26,106 nucleotides of DNA from a bacterium (GTDB taxonomy: Bacteria > UBP15 > UBA6099 > DSWB01). A program made the position numbers and the translations under genes. The stretch spans positions 1 through 26,106 of the forward strand of contig JAGUYV010000474.1 in NCBI GenBank assembly GCA_020061125.1. Direction: 5' to 3'. Below the pieces are notes generated by a model. That model saw only the letters and a program-made list of their open reading frames with translations. It did not search any database and had not been told where the DNA came from. Below are positions 9,293-17,623 of this stretch, one piece after another; the first letter of the stretch is position 1, and each line of letters opens with the position of its first letter.

Positions 9293-12196
9293 TCACTTAG
9301 CATTTTCAGCATTGGCCGCGCGCACCAGGCCCGCGGTGTCGAGGATGAGGGCCACGCGCCCGTCTCCGAGAATGGCGCCGCCTGACACGCCGTCCACGGC
9401 GTCGAACACGCGGCCCAGTGATTTGATGACGACCTGTTGCTGACCGAGAAGGTCGTCCACGAGCAGGGCGCAGCGTTTCGCCCCGTCGCCGATGATGAGC
9501 GTGAGCGCCTGCATCGGGTCCTGCTGCGCGCCGTCCAGCGAAAACAGCTTGTGCAGCCTGAACAGGGGCACCAGATCTCCGCGCACATTCAGCATCTCGC
9601 CACGGCCCAGGGCCGTGCCGTACTTCTCGGGGGCGGGCCGCAGGGATTCCTGGATGGCCGTGGTGGGAATGATGTAGCGCTCGCCGGCAACGGACACGAG
9701 CATGCCGTCAATGATGGCCAGCGTGAGTGGCAGGCGAACAATGAATGAAGTCCCCCGCCCCGGCTCGCTCTCAATGTCAATACGGCCGCGCAGTTTTTCG
9801 ATGTTCTTTTTAACCACATCCATGCCTACGCCCCGGCCCGAGATATCCGTGACCTGTTTGGCCGTGGAAAAGCCGGGATGGAAGATGAGGGCGTGAATGT
9901 CGTGCGCATTCAAATCCGCGGACGCATCCGCTAGGCCGAGTCTGCGCGCCTTGGCGAGGATGGCGTCACGGTCCAGGCCGCGGCCGTCGTCGGATATGCG
10001 GATGATCACGCTGCCGCCCGCGTGGCAGGCGTCGAGGTGAACGCGCCCAGCCTCGGGTTTGCCCGCCAGGCGCCGCTCCGCGGGAGGCTCTATGCCGTGG
10101 TCAACGGCATTTCGCACCATGTGAACCAGCGGGCTGGTGATCTCCTCGACCACATTTCGATCCAGTTCGGTGTCCTCGCCCGAGTAAGTGAACTCCACGG
10201 GGCAGCCGGACTTGACGCTTATGTCGCGCGCCACGCGCTGCATTTTCTGGAATGTGCCGCGCAGCGACACCATGCGCATGCTCATGGCCAGTTCTTGCAG
10301 TTCGCGCGTGATCTTGCCCAGGTGCGCCGCGTTCTGGTGCAGTTTCGTGTGCGCCAGGTCCCCGTTCTGCTGGGATATCTCGCGCGACACCATAGCGTTG
10401 GCGATCACCAGTTCGCCCACGGCGTCAATGAGCGCGTCCAGGCGCTCTGTTCCAACCTTGACCGATCCGTTGGAAGCCGCGCGCACGAGCGCCGCCTCTG
10501 CGGGCCGTTGCGGGTTGTCTGATGAAACAGACACCTCGGATGCGGGTTGAGCAACCGGCGCGACTGCCGGGACTTCAAATGTTTCGGGGTTCTTTAGTTT
10601 TCTGACAAGCCCTGCATATCCGGCCGGGGTTTCATAGGGCTGCCCTGCGATGGCCGCAGCCACGCGGGACAACATGTCCTTGAACATATCCAGAGCCTCG
10701 AACGCGGCCTGGGCCACGGCGCCCTGAAACGCGAGTTTGCCGGTGCGCGCTTTGTCCATCATGGATTCGGCGTGGTGCGCCAGTTCGTTGATATCGGTGA
10801 GCTGCAAAAAGCCCGTGATGCCCTTGATGTTGTGGAAACAGCGGAAGATCTCGTTCAAATGTTCGCTGTTCGCCGGGTCTTTTTCGAGTTGCATGATGCA
10901 CAACTCCGCGGACTCGATGTATTCGCCGCCTTCGGACACAAATTCCTGCATTTCCGGGTTGGAGAAATCCGCGGTGCAGACAGGAGTCGCGGATTCCGCC
11001 GCCCGGGTCACGGACGCCTGGGTTTGCGCGCGCATGGTCAATTGATTCAGAATGCGGTTCAGTTCGGCCTCATCCAGTTCGCATGTATCGCCCGCGGCCA
11101 GCGCCGTGAAAAATGCGTGCAGCGCATCCTTGGCCGAAAGCAGCGCGTTCGCAATTTGCGTGGAACCACAGTCCGGCCCTGCATTCAGGGCGCGCGCGGC
11201 GGATTCCAGAAAGCCCGCGGCTGCAACCAGCCCTGCCTTGCGGCACGCCGCGCCCAGCGCGCTCGCCGCGCGCGCCGGCTCTCCGATTTCTCCACCGGTT
11301 TCATAAGCCAGAATTGCGGACTCGAAATCATCCAGCGCGGCCGCGCCATGATCCAGAAAATCCGCAAGCGCCGGAGACAGCGCGGTGTCCGGTTCGGGGA
11401 ATGCGATCGCCGCATTGTCATCACCCTGCTCCGGAGCGCCAGAGTCCGTTGCAGCGGCGAACGCTTCGCCAAGGTCTTCGTATGCTTGAGACAGGACCAG
11501 CGCGCCGGTTTCAAAATCCACGGCGCCGGACGCCAGGTCCGCGGCGGCCGCGCGCATGCGCTCGCACGGCGCGGTAAATGATTTTGTGAGGCCCGGCATG
11601 TTGAAAATCTTGCTGCCGATGTTTCCAATGACATCAAGCACATGCGGGCTGTCCGCGTCCAGATCGCCGATGATTCCGCCCAGCACATCGAGCTGCAATT
11701 CGAGGTCCACAACATCCGCGGGCGACAGCGTGGCCGCGGCCGGTTCAGACTCACTGTGCTGCTGTCCGGCAGGTTCCGCATCACCATTCATGTCAATGGA
11801 AAAAACAGAGAAAATAAATTCATCTTTTTCGTTTGTCTCGAAGGCGTCTTGATCCGGTTCATGGTTCGACGGCATTTCAGTGAATGAATTCGCAGGCTGG
11901 TCGTGCTCCCCTGCGGACTCCGCAGCGCGCTGCAGGGTTTCCATGGCGTGGCACAAGCGGCCGTAATGTGTTTCGAAAGATGCAGGATCCTCTTGGAGCG
12001 CCTTCACGCGCGAGAGCACGCCTTGGAGATTTTCCCGCGCGCCCTCCGGGAACTTTGCATCACGGCCCGCTCGCTCCAGCATGTCCCGGACGGCGTCAAG
12101 CGCGGACAGAGTTTCCGAATCCAGATCCGCAACCACTCCGGCCGCGATTTCGAGGTTCAGCAGGATGTCTTCAAACGCGGCGTTCAGCACGGTCAT
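9293..12196 (-). CDS. cheA: CheA histidine kinase with unusual N-terminal extension
   Basis: A 967-residue cytoplasmic kinase, well above the usual 650-750. From about 415 it is canonical. The Hpt/P1 domain has phosphorylatable His455 in FHNIKG, and dimerisation P3 spans about 575-640. The ATPase P4 has Asn696 and His700 in RNAVDHG, DDGRG near 736-740 and GRGVGMD near 787-793. The CheW-like P5 domain runs from about 823 to the end. The first 400 residues are unusual. Residues about 14-90 and 169-243 align without gaps and share GDLD/ADLD and FET motifs, so they are an internal duplication of an unrecognised domain. Residues about 277-340 look like an Hpt lacking histidine. There is no obvious P2 domain. 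The start overlaps the stop of the preceding pseudo-receiver gene by four bases. Confidence 0.95.
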   Translation of the reverse strand: MTVLNAAFEDILLNLEIAAGVVADLDSETLSALDAVRDMLERAGRDAKFPEGARENLQGVLSRVKALQEDPASFETHYGRLCHAMETLQRAAESAGEHDQPANSFTEMPSNHEPDQDAFETNEKDEFIFSVFSIDMNGDAEPAGQQHSESEPAAATLSPADVVDLELQLDVLGGIIGDLDADSPHVLDVIGNIGSKIFNMPGLTKSFTAPCERMRAAAADLASGAVDFETGALVLSQAYEDLGEAFAAATDSGAPEQGDDNAAIAFPEPDTALSPALADFLDHGAAALDDFESAILAYETGGEIGEPARAASALGAACRKAGLVAAAGFLESAARALNAGPDCGSTQIANALLSAKDALHAFFTALAAGDTCELDEAELNRILNQLTMRAQTQASVTRAAESATPVCTADFSNPEMQEFVSEGGEYIESAELCIMQLEKDPANSEHLNEIFRCFHNIKGITGFLQLTDINELAHHAESMMDKARTGKLAFQGAVAQAAFEALDMFKDMLSRVAAAIAGQPYETPAGYAGLVRKLKNPETFEVPAVAPVAQPASEVSVSSDNPQRPAEAALVRAASNGSVKVGTERLDALIDAVGELVIANAMVSREISQQNGDLAHTKLHQNAAHLGKITRELQELAMSMRMVSLRGTFQKMQRVARDISVKSGCPVEFTYSGEDTELDRNVVEEITSPLVHMVRNAVDHGIEPPAERRLAGKPEAGRVHLDACHAGGSVIIRISDDGRGLDRDAILAKARRLGLADASADLNAHDIHALIFHPGFSTAKQVTDISGRGVGMDVVKKNIEKLRGRIDIESEPGRGTSFIVRLPLTLAIIDGMLVSVAGERYIIPTTAIQESLRPAPEKYGTALGRGEMLNVRGDLVPLFRLHKLFSLDGAQQDPMQALTLIIGDGAKRCALLVDDLLGQQQVVIKSLGRVFDAVDGVSGGAILGDGRVALILDTAGLVRAANAENAK

Positions 12197-12597
12197 TGAA
12201 CGCCTCCGGAGGTGAGAATGCCCTCGAGCAGGGTCCGGGGTTCGCGGAACAGATCATCTATGGTTTCCTGAATGCGAAGCACATCGGTGAGCATGCACGC
12301 GCCCAGGCGGCGCGCCTGATCCTGGTATTCCTTGCCGTTCTCACTGGTGTAGAGAACGATGCGCACGCCACCGGAGGTAAGTCGGATTTCGTTGAAAATC
12401 TGTTCGTTGGCCCTGGCGAAAGCAACATCCGCAAAGATGATGTCCGGTTTGAGCGCGTCCACGGCGTTCTTGATGCGTTTGCGCGAGGATATCTGCGCGA
12501 CCAGGCCCACATTGGGCCGCCGCGATATCAAACCCGCGATTTTTTCCCTCAAAATATCGTTTTCTTCCATGACCAGCGCGGAATAGCCTCGGTCCAT
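12193..12597 (-). CDS. Receiver-like protein with degenerate phosphorylation site
   Basis: About 134 residues with the fold pattern of a response-regulator receiver. An ALVMEEND strand replaces the usual LLVDDD. The KPDIIFADVAF strand keeps an aspartate at the phosphoacceptor position, and VRIVLYTSE resembles the switch strand. The K-P motif is absent; LGACMLTDV stands in its place. The acidic pocket and the lysine are therefore altered, so normal phosphorylation is doubtful. The start is uncertain: 12597 was chosen because GGGGGTGG lies five bases upstream and the domain begins there. In-frame ATGs at 12636, 12651 and 12702 have no ribosome-binding site. It is the first gene of the chemosensory operon and overlaps cheA by four bases, suggesting a CheA-associated adaptor or localisation role. 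Confidence 0.7.
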   Translation of the reverse strand: MDRGYSALVMEENDILREKIAGLISRRPNVGLVAQISSRKRIKNAVDALKPDIIFADVAFARANEQIFNEIRLTSGGVRIVLYTSENGKEYQDQARRLGACMLTDVLRIQETIDDLFREPRTLLEGILTSGGVQ

Positions 12598-12777
12598 GGT
12601 GTCCACCCCCGGGTATCTGACGACTGTTGTGTCCATCGGCGCAAGATTCATGTTTACAGAATACGCGCGGCGCAGAGGGCACGGTATCGCGCGAACAGCC
12701 ATTAGCGCGTCGCATGCGCGCGATTGTGGTGTGGCGATTTACGGGAAACGCTTGTCGAAAATTTTCTACATGCCGGA

Positions 12778-12799
12778 ATCGCGCCGCATGCGGCGCGAT
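12778..12799. promoter_or_regulatory. Perfect 22-bp palindrome upstream of sodN
   Basis: The 11-base arm ATCGCGCCGCA is followed directly by its exact reverse complement, giving a perfect dyad with no spacer, centred 74 bases before the sodN start. It lies in the divergent region between the cheA operon and sodN. A related but imperfect dyad centred on GCATGC lies at 12709-12720. A dimeric regulator site is plausible, for example a nickel- or metal-responsive Fur-family protein, but the sequence does not match the Nur box I remember, so the regulator is unknown. No convincing sigma-70 promoter could be assigned to either strand. Confidence 0.5.
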
Positions 12800-12804
12800 G
12801 CAAC

Positions 12805-12823
12805 CCGGAGGCGGATTCTCCGG
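12805..12823 (+). promoter_or_regulatory. Leader hairpin before sodN
   Basis: CCGGAG (12805-12810) and CTCCGG (12818-12823) are exact inverted repeats around a 7-nt loop. With one bulged C the stem extends to eight pairs (AACC-GGAG / CTCCGGTT). It sits about 40 bases upstream of the sodN ATG, next to the 22-bp palindrome. It could be a second operator or a 5' UTR structure. There is no U-tract for an intrinsic terminator. Confidence 0.4.
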
Positions 12824-12862
12824 TTATATCTTTATCTAAACAATGAAAGGCAGGTGTTTGTG

Positions 12863-13399
12863 ATGATGCACAAACTGTTCAAATATCTGGATGGCAAGCT
12901 CGGATTCGAGAAGGCGAGCGCGCACTGCGATATACCATGCGGCATTTACGACCCGCGTTCCGCGCAGATGGCCGCGCTCACCGTAGTCCGCATGATGGAC
13001 CTCATGAAAGCGCTGAACGAAAAATCCGGCACTATGGATCTGGCGTATGTCAACACCATGAGCCGCTACATCGCCTCCAAGGAAGAGCACGCGGAGATGG
13101 TCAAACGCGAAATTCGCGTAATCTGGGGCGACTTCATGAAGAAAGAGCACTTCGATAAATACCCGGAACTGCACGGCCTCGTGCACGAGATTATGCAACT
13201 GGGTTCGCAGGCGCGCCAGGGAGTGGACATCGCCATCGCCGAAACGCTTCTGAAGAAGGTGAACCGGTTCGCGGAAATTTTCTGGGAAATCAAGGGCGTG
13301 AAAACGCACTGCGTGGTCAGCCCTTATCTGCCCGAGAGGCTCGTGATCATGCCCATTCTCGACGGCATGGAAAAAGAGCATCTGAAAAAGGCATCGTGA
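12863..13399 (+). CDS. sodN: Nickel superoxide dismutase precursor
   Basis: A 178-residue Ni-SOD precursor that disproportionates superoxide to O2 and H2O2. The nickel hook HCDIPCGIYDP starts at residue 21, so a 20-residue propeptide is removed to expose His1, with Cys2 and Cys6 as the other Ni ligands and Tyr9 at the substrate channel. Ile replaces the common Leu and Val at hook positions 4 and 8, which is conservative. The mature part of about 158 residues is longer than the classical Streptomyces enzyme of about 117. The ATG at 12863 (or 12866) has AGGTG six bases upstream; longer in-frame starts would cross the promoter region. The gene is followed by sodX, encoding its protease, which strongly supports the call. 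Confidence 0.96.
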   Translation: MMHKLFKYLDGKLGFEKASAHCDIPCGIYDPRSAQMAALTVVRMMDLMKALNEKSGTMDLAYVNTMSRYIASKEEHAEMVKREIRVIWGDFMKKEHFDKYPELHGLVHEIMQLGSQARQGVDIAIAETLLKKVNRFAEIFWEIKGVKTHCVVSPYLPERLVIMPILDGMEKEHLKKAS

Positions 13400-13406
13400 A
13401 CCGCAC

Positions 13407-13436
13407 ACGGGCGCGGGCGGCGGCGCCCGCGCCCGT
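13407..13436 (+). terminator. Strong hairpin between sodN and sodX
   Basis: ACGGGCGCGGGC (13407-13418) and GCCCGCGCCCGT (13425-13436) are exact 12-bp arms around a 6-nt loop, starting eight bases after the sodN stop. Only a weak CTTTGCT tail follows. It is therefore more likely a transcript-stabilising or attenuating stem-loop than a full terminator. It would allow much more SodN than SodX from one message. Confidence 0.55.
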
Positions 13437-13460
13437 CCGCTTTGCTACGGAGGTGCGCTC

Positions 13461-13754
13461 ATGCTCAAGATCATCCGCATCACGGGAAAAAGCATGGAAC
13501 CCCTGTACCGCGACGGGGATTACGCCCTGCTGTGGACCGCGCGGACGCGCCGCGTGCGTCCGCGCCATATCGTCGCGGTCAGGCATCCAACCCTCGGGCT
13601 GATTTTCAAGCGTGTAGAGCGCATCACGGACTCGGGCCATATCGAGGTGCGCGGCCTGCACCCTCACAGCACGGACTCGCGCTCCTTCGGCGCCCTGCCC
13701 CCGGATCTCATCGCCGGAAAAGCTCTGATCGGCATTAGGGCGCGCCACGGTTGA
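13461..13754 (+). CDS. sodX: Ni-SOD maturation protease (S26 signal-peptidase family)
   Basis: A 97-residue small S26-type serine protease without membrane segments, so it is cytoplasmic, as expected for SodX. The catalytic serine is Ser11 in GKSMEPLYRDGD and the general-base lysine is Lys50 in IFKRVER, the standard Ser-Lys dyad of the family. It removes the Ni-SOD propeptide so that the new N-terminal histidine can bind nickel. GGAGGT lies six bases before the ATG. It lies 61 bases after sodN, separated by a strong hairpin. Its size and the pairing with sodN make another S26 function unlikely. Confidence 0.92.
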   Translation: MLKIIRITGKSMEPLYRDGDYALLWTARTRRVRPRHIVAVRHPTLGLIFKRVERITDSGHIEVRGLHPHSTDSRSFGALPPDLIAGKALIGIRARHG

Positions 13755-13779
13755 ATCCGCAACCCGCGCACCGTATGAT
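13751..13779 (+). promoter_or_regulatory. Sigma-70-like promoter of rhaD
   Basis: TTGAAT (13751-13756), a 17-base spacer and TATGAT (13774-13779) fit the housekeeping consensus well. The -35 box overlaps the sodX stop codon. Transcription would start near 13786, giving a leader of about 30 bases before rhaD. This suggests that rhaD is expressed independently of the sod genes. Confidence 0.5.
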
Positions 13780-13815
13780 CTGGGCACAAACTCCGGCAAG
13801 GGGGAACGGTAACCC

Positions 13816-14637
13816 ATGAGCGCCATCACGCCATTCGAAGAACTGCTTCAACAGGTCACACGCGCGGCGCACGACCTATGGATCAAGGGCTGGGCCGAAC
13901 GAAACGCGGGCAACATTTCCGTGCGTCTCAAACAGGAGCAAATGCCGGAAAACGGGACGGCAACTCAAGACGATTGGCATGAACTGGGATTTGAGGCGCC
14001 CGCTCTGGCGGGAGAGTTCTTCCTGTTCAGCAGCACGGGTTGCCACATGCGCAATGTGGAACTGCTGCCGGAGCGGTATCTCGGCATCATTGAGCTTGAT
14101 GAACAGGCGCGCCGGTTCCGGCGCGTGTGGGGCTTTTCCGGCGGCGGAAGGCCAACAAGCGAACTCGCGCCGCACCTAATTGCGCATGCCGCGCGTGTAG
14201 TGGCGTCCGCTGGCGCGGACCGCGTGGTCATGCACGCGCACGCCCCGGTGCTTATCGCTCTGACATATTCCATGGATCTGGACACGGCGCGCCTTACGCA
14301 TCTGCTGTGGGAAATGCACACCGAATGCGTGGTGGTGTTACCAACCGGTTGCGGATTCGTGCCATGGTCCGTGCCCGGCAGCATTGATCTCGCCCGCGCC
14401 ACGGCCGAGGAGTTGAGCAAAAGACCCCTGGCCATCTGGCAGTTTCATGGCGCCATAGGAACCGGCCCTGACATTGACACCGCGTTCGGCCTCATTGACA
14501 CCGCGGAAAAAGCCGCACAGATATACAAGCACGCAGCCGCGTGCGGCGGCATTCGCAACAAGCTCTCCAATGCGCAGATCGCGGCTCTGGCGCGCGCGTT
14601 CAGCGTCACACCCGACCCGGAAATCTTAGGCGAATAA
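13816..14637 (+). CDS. rhaD: L-rhamnulose-1-phosphate aldolase
   Basis: A 273-residue class II, zinc-dependent aldolase that cleaves L-rhamnulose 1-phosphate to dihydroxyacetone phosphate and L-lactaldehyde. It follows E. coli RhaD (274 residues) closely along its length. WAERNAGNIS matches the phosphate-binding N-terminus. VVMHAHAPVLIALTY supplies the HxH zinc ligands, WQFHGAIGTGP supplies the third histidine and FGLIDTAEKAAQ is a family hallmark. GGGGGAA lies about nine bases before the ATG. No other rhamnose genes are in the window, although a FucU-type mutarotase lies about 10 kb away. The gene ends 20 bases from the converging kinase gene, with no visible terminator. Confidence 0.93.
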   Translation: MSAITPFEELLQQVTRAAHDLWIKGWAERNAGNISVRLKQEQMPENGTATQDDWHELGFEAPALAGEFFLFSSTGCHMRNVELLPERYLGIIELDEQARRFRRVWGFSGGGRPTSELAPHLIAHAARVVASAGADRVVMHAHAPVLIALTYSMDLDTARLTHLLWEMHTECVVVLPTGCGFVPWSVPGSIDLARATAEELSKRPLAIWQFHGAIGTGPDIDTAFGLIDTAEKAAQIYKHAAACGGIRNKLSNAQIAALARAFSVTPDPEILGE

Positions 14638-14657
14638 CCCGCCCGCAAATCAACGCT

Positions 14658-16271
14658 TCATTCGCTCTGGTATTTTTCTGGAATTGTTGGCGTTTTCCCT
14701 ATGGGAAAAGTGACAGCAAACTCGCTTCCATGATTTTCCCGGCTGCGGACCTTTATCTCCCCCGCATGATCCTTGACGATGCGCGTGACGATGGACAGGC
14801 CCAGTCCCGTGCCCACCTTTTCCAAGGCTATGGCGTTGGGCGCGCGGTGGAACACATCGAAGATTTTCGGCAGATCCTCCTCGGGAATGCCGATACCCGT
14901 GTCCTTGACCGTTACGATGACATTTTCGCCATCGTCCCCTGCGGTGACGCTCACCGCACCGCCGGGCGGCGTGTATTTGATGGCGTTGCCGATGATGTTC
15001 CGGAACACCTGCTCCATGTGGCCGGCGTCCGCATAGATCAACGGCAGCTCGTCTGGCACATTCACGGTCAGGCTCAAATTTCTGCGGTCAATGCGCGCGG
15101 CGAACGAGGTAAGCAGCGTGCGAAGTATGCCCGCAAGCTGTGTGGGTTGAAGCCGGCCTTCAGCCGTGCGTTTCTCCACTTTGGACAATTCCAGAAGATC
15201 CGAGATAAAGGCCAGAAGCTTGTCAATGTCCTCGTCCGCTCGACGCAGCATGTCCTTCTGCCGCGGGTTCAGTTCTCCGAGGATCTCCTCGAGCACCACG
15301 CTCATGCAGCTTTGCACTGCGGCAAGCGGCGAGCGCAAATCATGGTAGATGACCAGGGCCAGGTCGGACTTGACCTTTTCCGTCTTTTGTAAGTCTTCGA
15401 GCGCCTTGTTGAGTTCGGCGTTCACCTGTTCGAGCCGCGCCGTGGCGTCTCTAATTCGCTGCTCCATTTCCATTTTCCATTCCCGCAGGTCCTCTTCCTT
15501 GCGCTTCTTGAGGCGCATGGACATCATGTTGAAATACTGCGCGAGCCACCCGAGTTCATCCTTGTCGCCCACTGGGATGGAGTACCCATATTCGCCCGAG
15601 TGGATTCTACGCGTGCCCTCGATCAGCCGGTTGATGGCGGGGCGCACCGTGCGCTGCACAATGAATGTGGCGGCGCCGATCACGAGCAGAAAAGTGAACG
15701 CGCCGAATATAAAGGCGCGGTCGCGGTTGCGGGCCACCTTGGCGTCAATGTCCGCGATAGTGAAAACCATTTCCAGGGAACCGAGAACGGGCCTGTCCGG
15801 GCCGTGGCACCGGTGGCAGGATTCCTGATTGCGTATGGGAGTGGTGAGGACCAGTGAGCGTCCCGGGGGATTGCTGATGAGGCGAAGGTCCGCGCCGGGA
15901 GGCGCCTCGGATATTCCGTGCGCCATGGATGGGCTTGCGAACGGCCTGCCGCCCGTGCGCGCGGGTTTTCCGACTTCGTGGGGCGACGCCGAAAAATGCG
16001 CTACGCCTGATTCATCGAGGATCCGCACGCTCTGGATGCGCGTGGAAGTGGCCATATCGCGAACGATGGCCTGAATGTCGCGCGGCTGGCCGCGGGCCAT
16101 GGACCGGTACACATTCTGGGACACGATCTGGCTGGCGGCGTTAAGCGTGATGATGCGCTCTTCCAGGAGCTGGGCGTTGTGCGCGCGAATTCCAATCAAA
16201 GAATACACGCCCAGGCCCAGAATCATGGCCGCGCCCATGTACACAATGATTCTGATGCGCAGCTTTCTCAT
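14658..16271 (-). CDS. Sensor histidine kinase with periplasmic CxxCH heme motif
   Basis: A 537-residue inner-membrane kinase. TM1 spans about 8-28 and the periplasmic sensor about 30-185. TM2 spans about 187-205, HAMP about 206-258 and a coiled coil about 259-300. The H-box is YHDLRSPL with His310, and the ATPase domain has N-box NIIGNAIKYTPP near 425-436 and G-boxes DTGIGI and GTGLGLS. The periplasmic domain contains a single CHRCH (Cys152, Cys155, His156), the covalent c-heme attachment motif, suggesting a redox, O2 or NO sensor. Its layout fits the bacterial kinases that sense with a periplasmic heme c fold. It lies 16 bases after the response-regulator gene, which is probably its partner. 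It ends the metVF operon, so it could report on respiratory state to that pathway. Confidence 0.9.
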   Translation of the reverse strand: MRKLRIRIIVYMGAAMILGLGVYSLIGIRAHNAQLLEERIITLNAASQIVSQNVYRSMARGQPRDIQAIVRDMATSTRIQSVRILDESGVAHFSASPHEVGKPARTGGRPFASPSMAHGISEAPPGADLRLISNPPGRSLVLTTPIRNQESCHRCHGPDRPVLGSLEMVFTIADIDAKVARNRDRAFIFGAFTFLLVIGAATFIVQRTVRPAINRLIEGTRRIHSGEYGYSIPVGDKDELGWLAQYFNMMSMRLKKRKEEDLREWKMEMEQRIRDATARLEQVNAELNKALEDLQKTEKVKSDLALVIYHDLRSPLAAVQSCMSVVLEEILGELNPRQKDMLRRADEDIDKLLAFISDLLELSKVEKRTAEGRLQPTQLAGILRTLLTSFAARIDRRNLSLTVNVPDELPLIYADAGHMEQVFRNIIGNAIKYTPPGGAVSVTAGDDGENVIVTVKDTGIGIPEEDLPKIFDVFHRAPNAIALEKVGTGLGLSIVTRIVKDHAGEIKVRSRENHGSEFAVTFPIGKTPTIPEKYQSE

Positions 16272-16287
16272 GATGCCGCGCGCCGCT

Positions 16288-16671
16288 TCAAATCATCTGC
16301 TCGACCAGCTTGAGCAGTTCCGCGGGCTTCACGGGTTTTTCCACGAAGTCCTCGGCCAGCAGGGTCCGGCCCTGCGCGTGGGTCCATTCCGGCTCGTTGA
16401 GATGTTCGCCCACGCCCGAAAGAATGATGACCGGGATGCCCGCGCACACGGGATCTTTCTTGAGTTCCGCGCACGCCGCGTATCCGTGCTTCTTGCCCAT
16501 CATGATGTCGAGGATGATCAGGTCCGGCACTTCCTGCCGGGCCATTTCCACGCCGTCTTCTCCGTTGTAAGCCACGATCACATTGTAATCTTTGCTCAAC
16601 AGGGTGGCGCGCATGGCTTCAACCAGGTTTTCGTCGTCGTCCACGAGGAGGATTTTTTTGCTCGCGTTCAT
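16288..16671 (-). CDS. Single-domain response regulator
   Basis: A 127-residue receiver with no output domain. Acidic residues Asp11-Asp12-Asp13, phosphoacceptor Asp55 in ILDIMMGKKHG and Ser94 in IILSGVG are visible, as is the conserved lysine in VEKPVKP. A short insertion around EHLNEPEWTHAQGR precedes the last strand. The start at 16671 was chosen over 16698 because AGGAG lies seven bases upstream. It sits between metF (67-base gap) and the heme-motif kinase (16-base gap). With no DNA-binding domain, it must act by protein contact or phosphorelay. Confidence 0.85.
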   Translation of the reverse strand: MNASKKILLVDDDENLVEAMRATLLSKDYNVIVAYNGEDGVEMARQEVPDLIILDIMMGKKHGYAACAELKKDPVCAGIPVIILSGVGEHLNEPEWTHAQGRTLLAEDFVEKPVKPAELLKLVEQMI

Positions 16672-16738
16672 GGCGGGTCTCCTTTCGACCGGATTCAACA
16701 GCGGATACTTTCAAGCAACTCATGCGCAACCGCGGGCG

Positions 16739-17623
16739 TCACATGCCAGCAGCCGCCAGGATGTCCGGCACCACCTCCTCCTTGCCGATGGCCATGATGT
16801 GCACGCCGTCGCAGATTTTTTCCTCGCGCAATTCCCGGATCATGCGCCCGGCGATGCGGATGCCCGTCTTGAGCGCCTCGCCCTTGGGCGCGGCTTCGAG
16901 TTCGGCGATCAGTTCATCTGGCACGAAGATGCCCGGCACATTGGCGTTCATGTAACGCGCCATGCGCGCGGACACCAGCAGCACTATGCCGGCCAGAATT
17001 TTGACCTCGAACTGGCGCGCGAAGTCCATGAAGGCCCTGAAATTGTTGAGGTCGTAGATGGCCTGTGTCTGGAAAAATTCGGCGCCGGCCTGAATCTTTT
17101 TCTCGAATTTCAAAAGCTGCGGCTCAAGGGGATCGGCCTCGGGCGTGACGATGGCGCCCACGCAGAACTCCACCGGGCCGTCGAGATCATTGCCGCCCAG
17201 GTCCTTACCCGTTTCCAAATGCCGCACGGTGTGAAGCAGTTGCACGGATTCGAGATCGAACACGGCCTTGGCCTGCTTGTGGTCGCCGACCGGCACGGCG
17301 TCGCCCGTGAGGCACAGCACATTGCGCACGCCGCGCGAGTACGCGAACAGCAGGTCGGCCTGCAGGGCCAGACGGTTGCGGTCCCGGCAGGTCATTTGCA
17401 GAATCGGCTCGGCCCCCAGCTCCTTGACATTGAGGGTGCCGCCAAGGGAGGGAAAGCGCATGACCGAACTCTGGTTGTCGGTCACATTGAGCGCGTCCAC
17501 CCTGTCCTTGAGCAGCTCGATGTGGTGTTTCATGGGATCGAGATTCACGCCCTTGGGCGGGCCGATTTCGCTCGTGACCACGAATTTGCCGTCTTCCAGG
17601 GCCTGCTTGAATGCGGTGCTCAT
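16739..17623 (-). CDS. metF: 5,10-methylenetetrahydrofolate reductase, MetF
   Basis: A 294-residue FAD-dependent TIM-barrel enzyme interconverting methylene-THF and methyl-THF. The family N-terminus FVVTSEIGPPKG carries the catalytic glutamate (Glu19). NVTDNQSS and the LCLTGDAVP segment mark folate and flavin binding, and AEFFQTQAIYD is also conserved. The length matches the bacterial catalytic unit without the eukaryotic regulatory domain. It overlaps metV by four bases (ATGA), so the two proteins should be made in equal amounts. In acetogens MetF works with MetV rather than using NADH directly. Here redox subunits encoded upstream probably feed or drain it. Confidence 0.95.
   Translation of the reverse strand: MSTAFKQALEDGKFVVTSEIGPPKGVNLDPMKHHIELLKDRVDALNVTDNQSSVMRFPSLGGTLNVKELGAEPILQMTCRDRNRLALQADLLFAYSRGVRNVLCLTGDAVPVGDHKQAKAVFDLESVQLLHTVRHLETGKDLGGNDLDGPVEFCVGAIVTPEADPLEPQLLKFEKKIQAGAEFFQTQAIYDLNNFRAFMDFARQFEVKILAGIVLLVSARMARYMNANVPGIFVPDELIAELEAAPKGEALKTGIRIAGRMIRELREEKICDGVHIMAIGKEEVVPDILAAAGM

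Noticed and set aside
9223-9588. N-terminal extension of the chemoreceptor into cheA
   Set aside because: The extra residues are the out-of-frame shadow of the CheA C-terminus; the start at 9222 has a strong ribosome-binding site and leads directly into TM1.
12596-12862. Extended N-terminus of SodN starting at 12596
   Set aside because: It would cross the palindrome and overlap the divergent receiver gene; the Ni-SOD propeptide fits a start at 12863 with AGGTG upstream.
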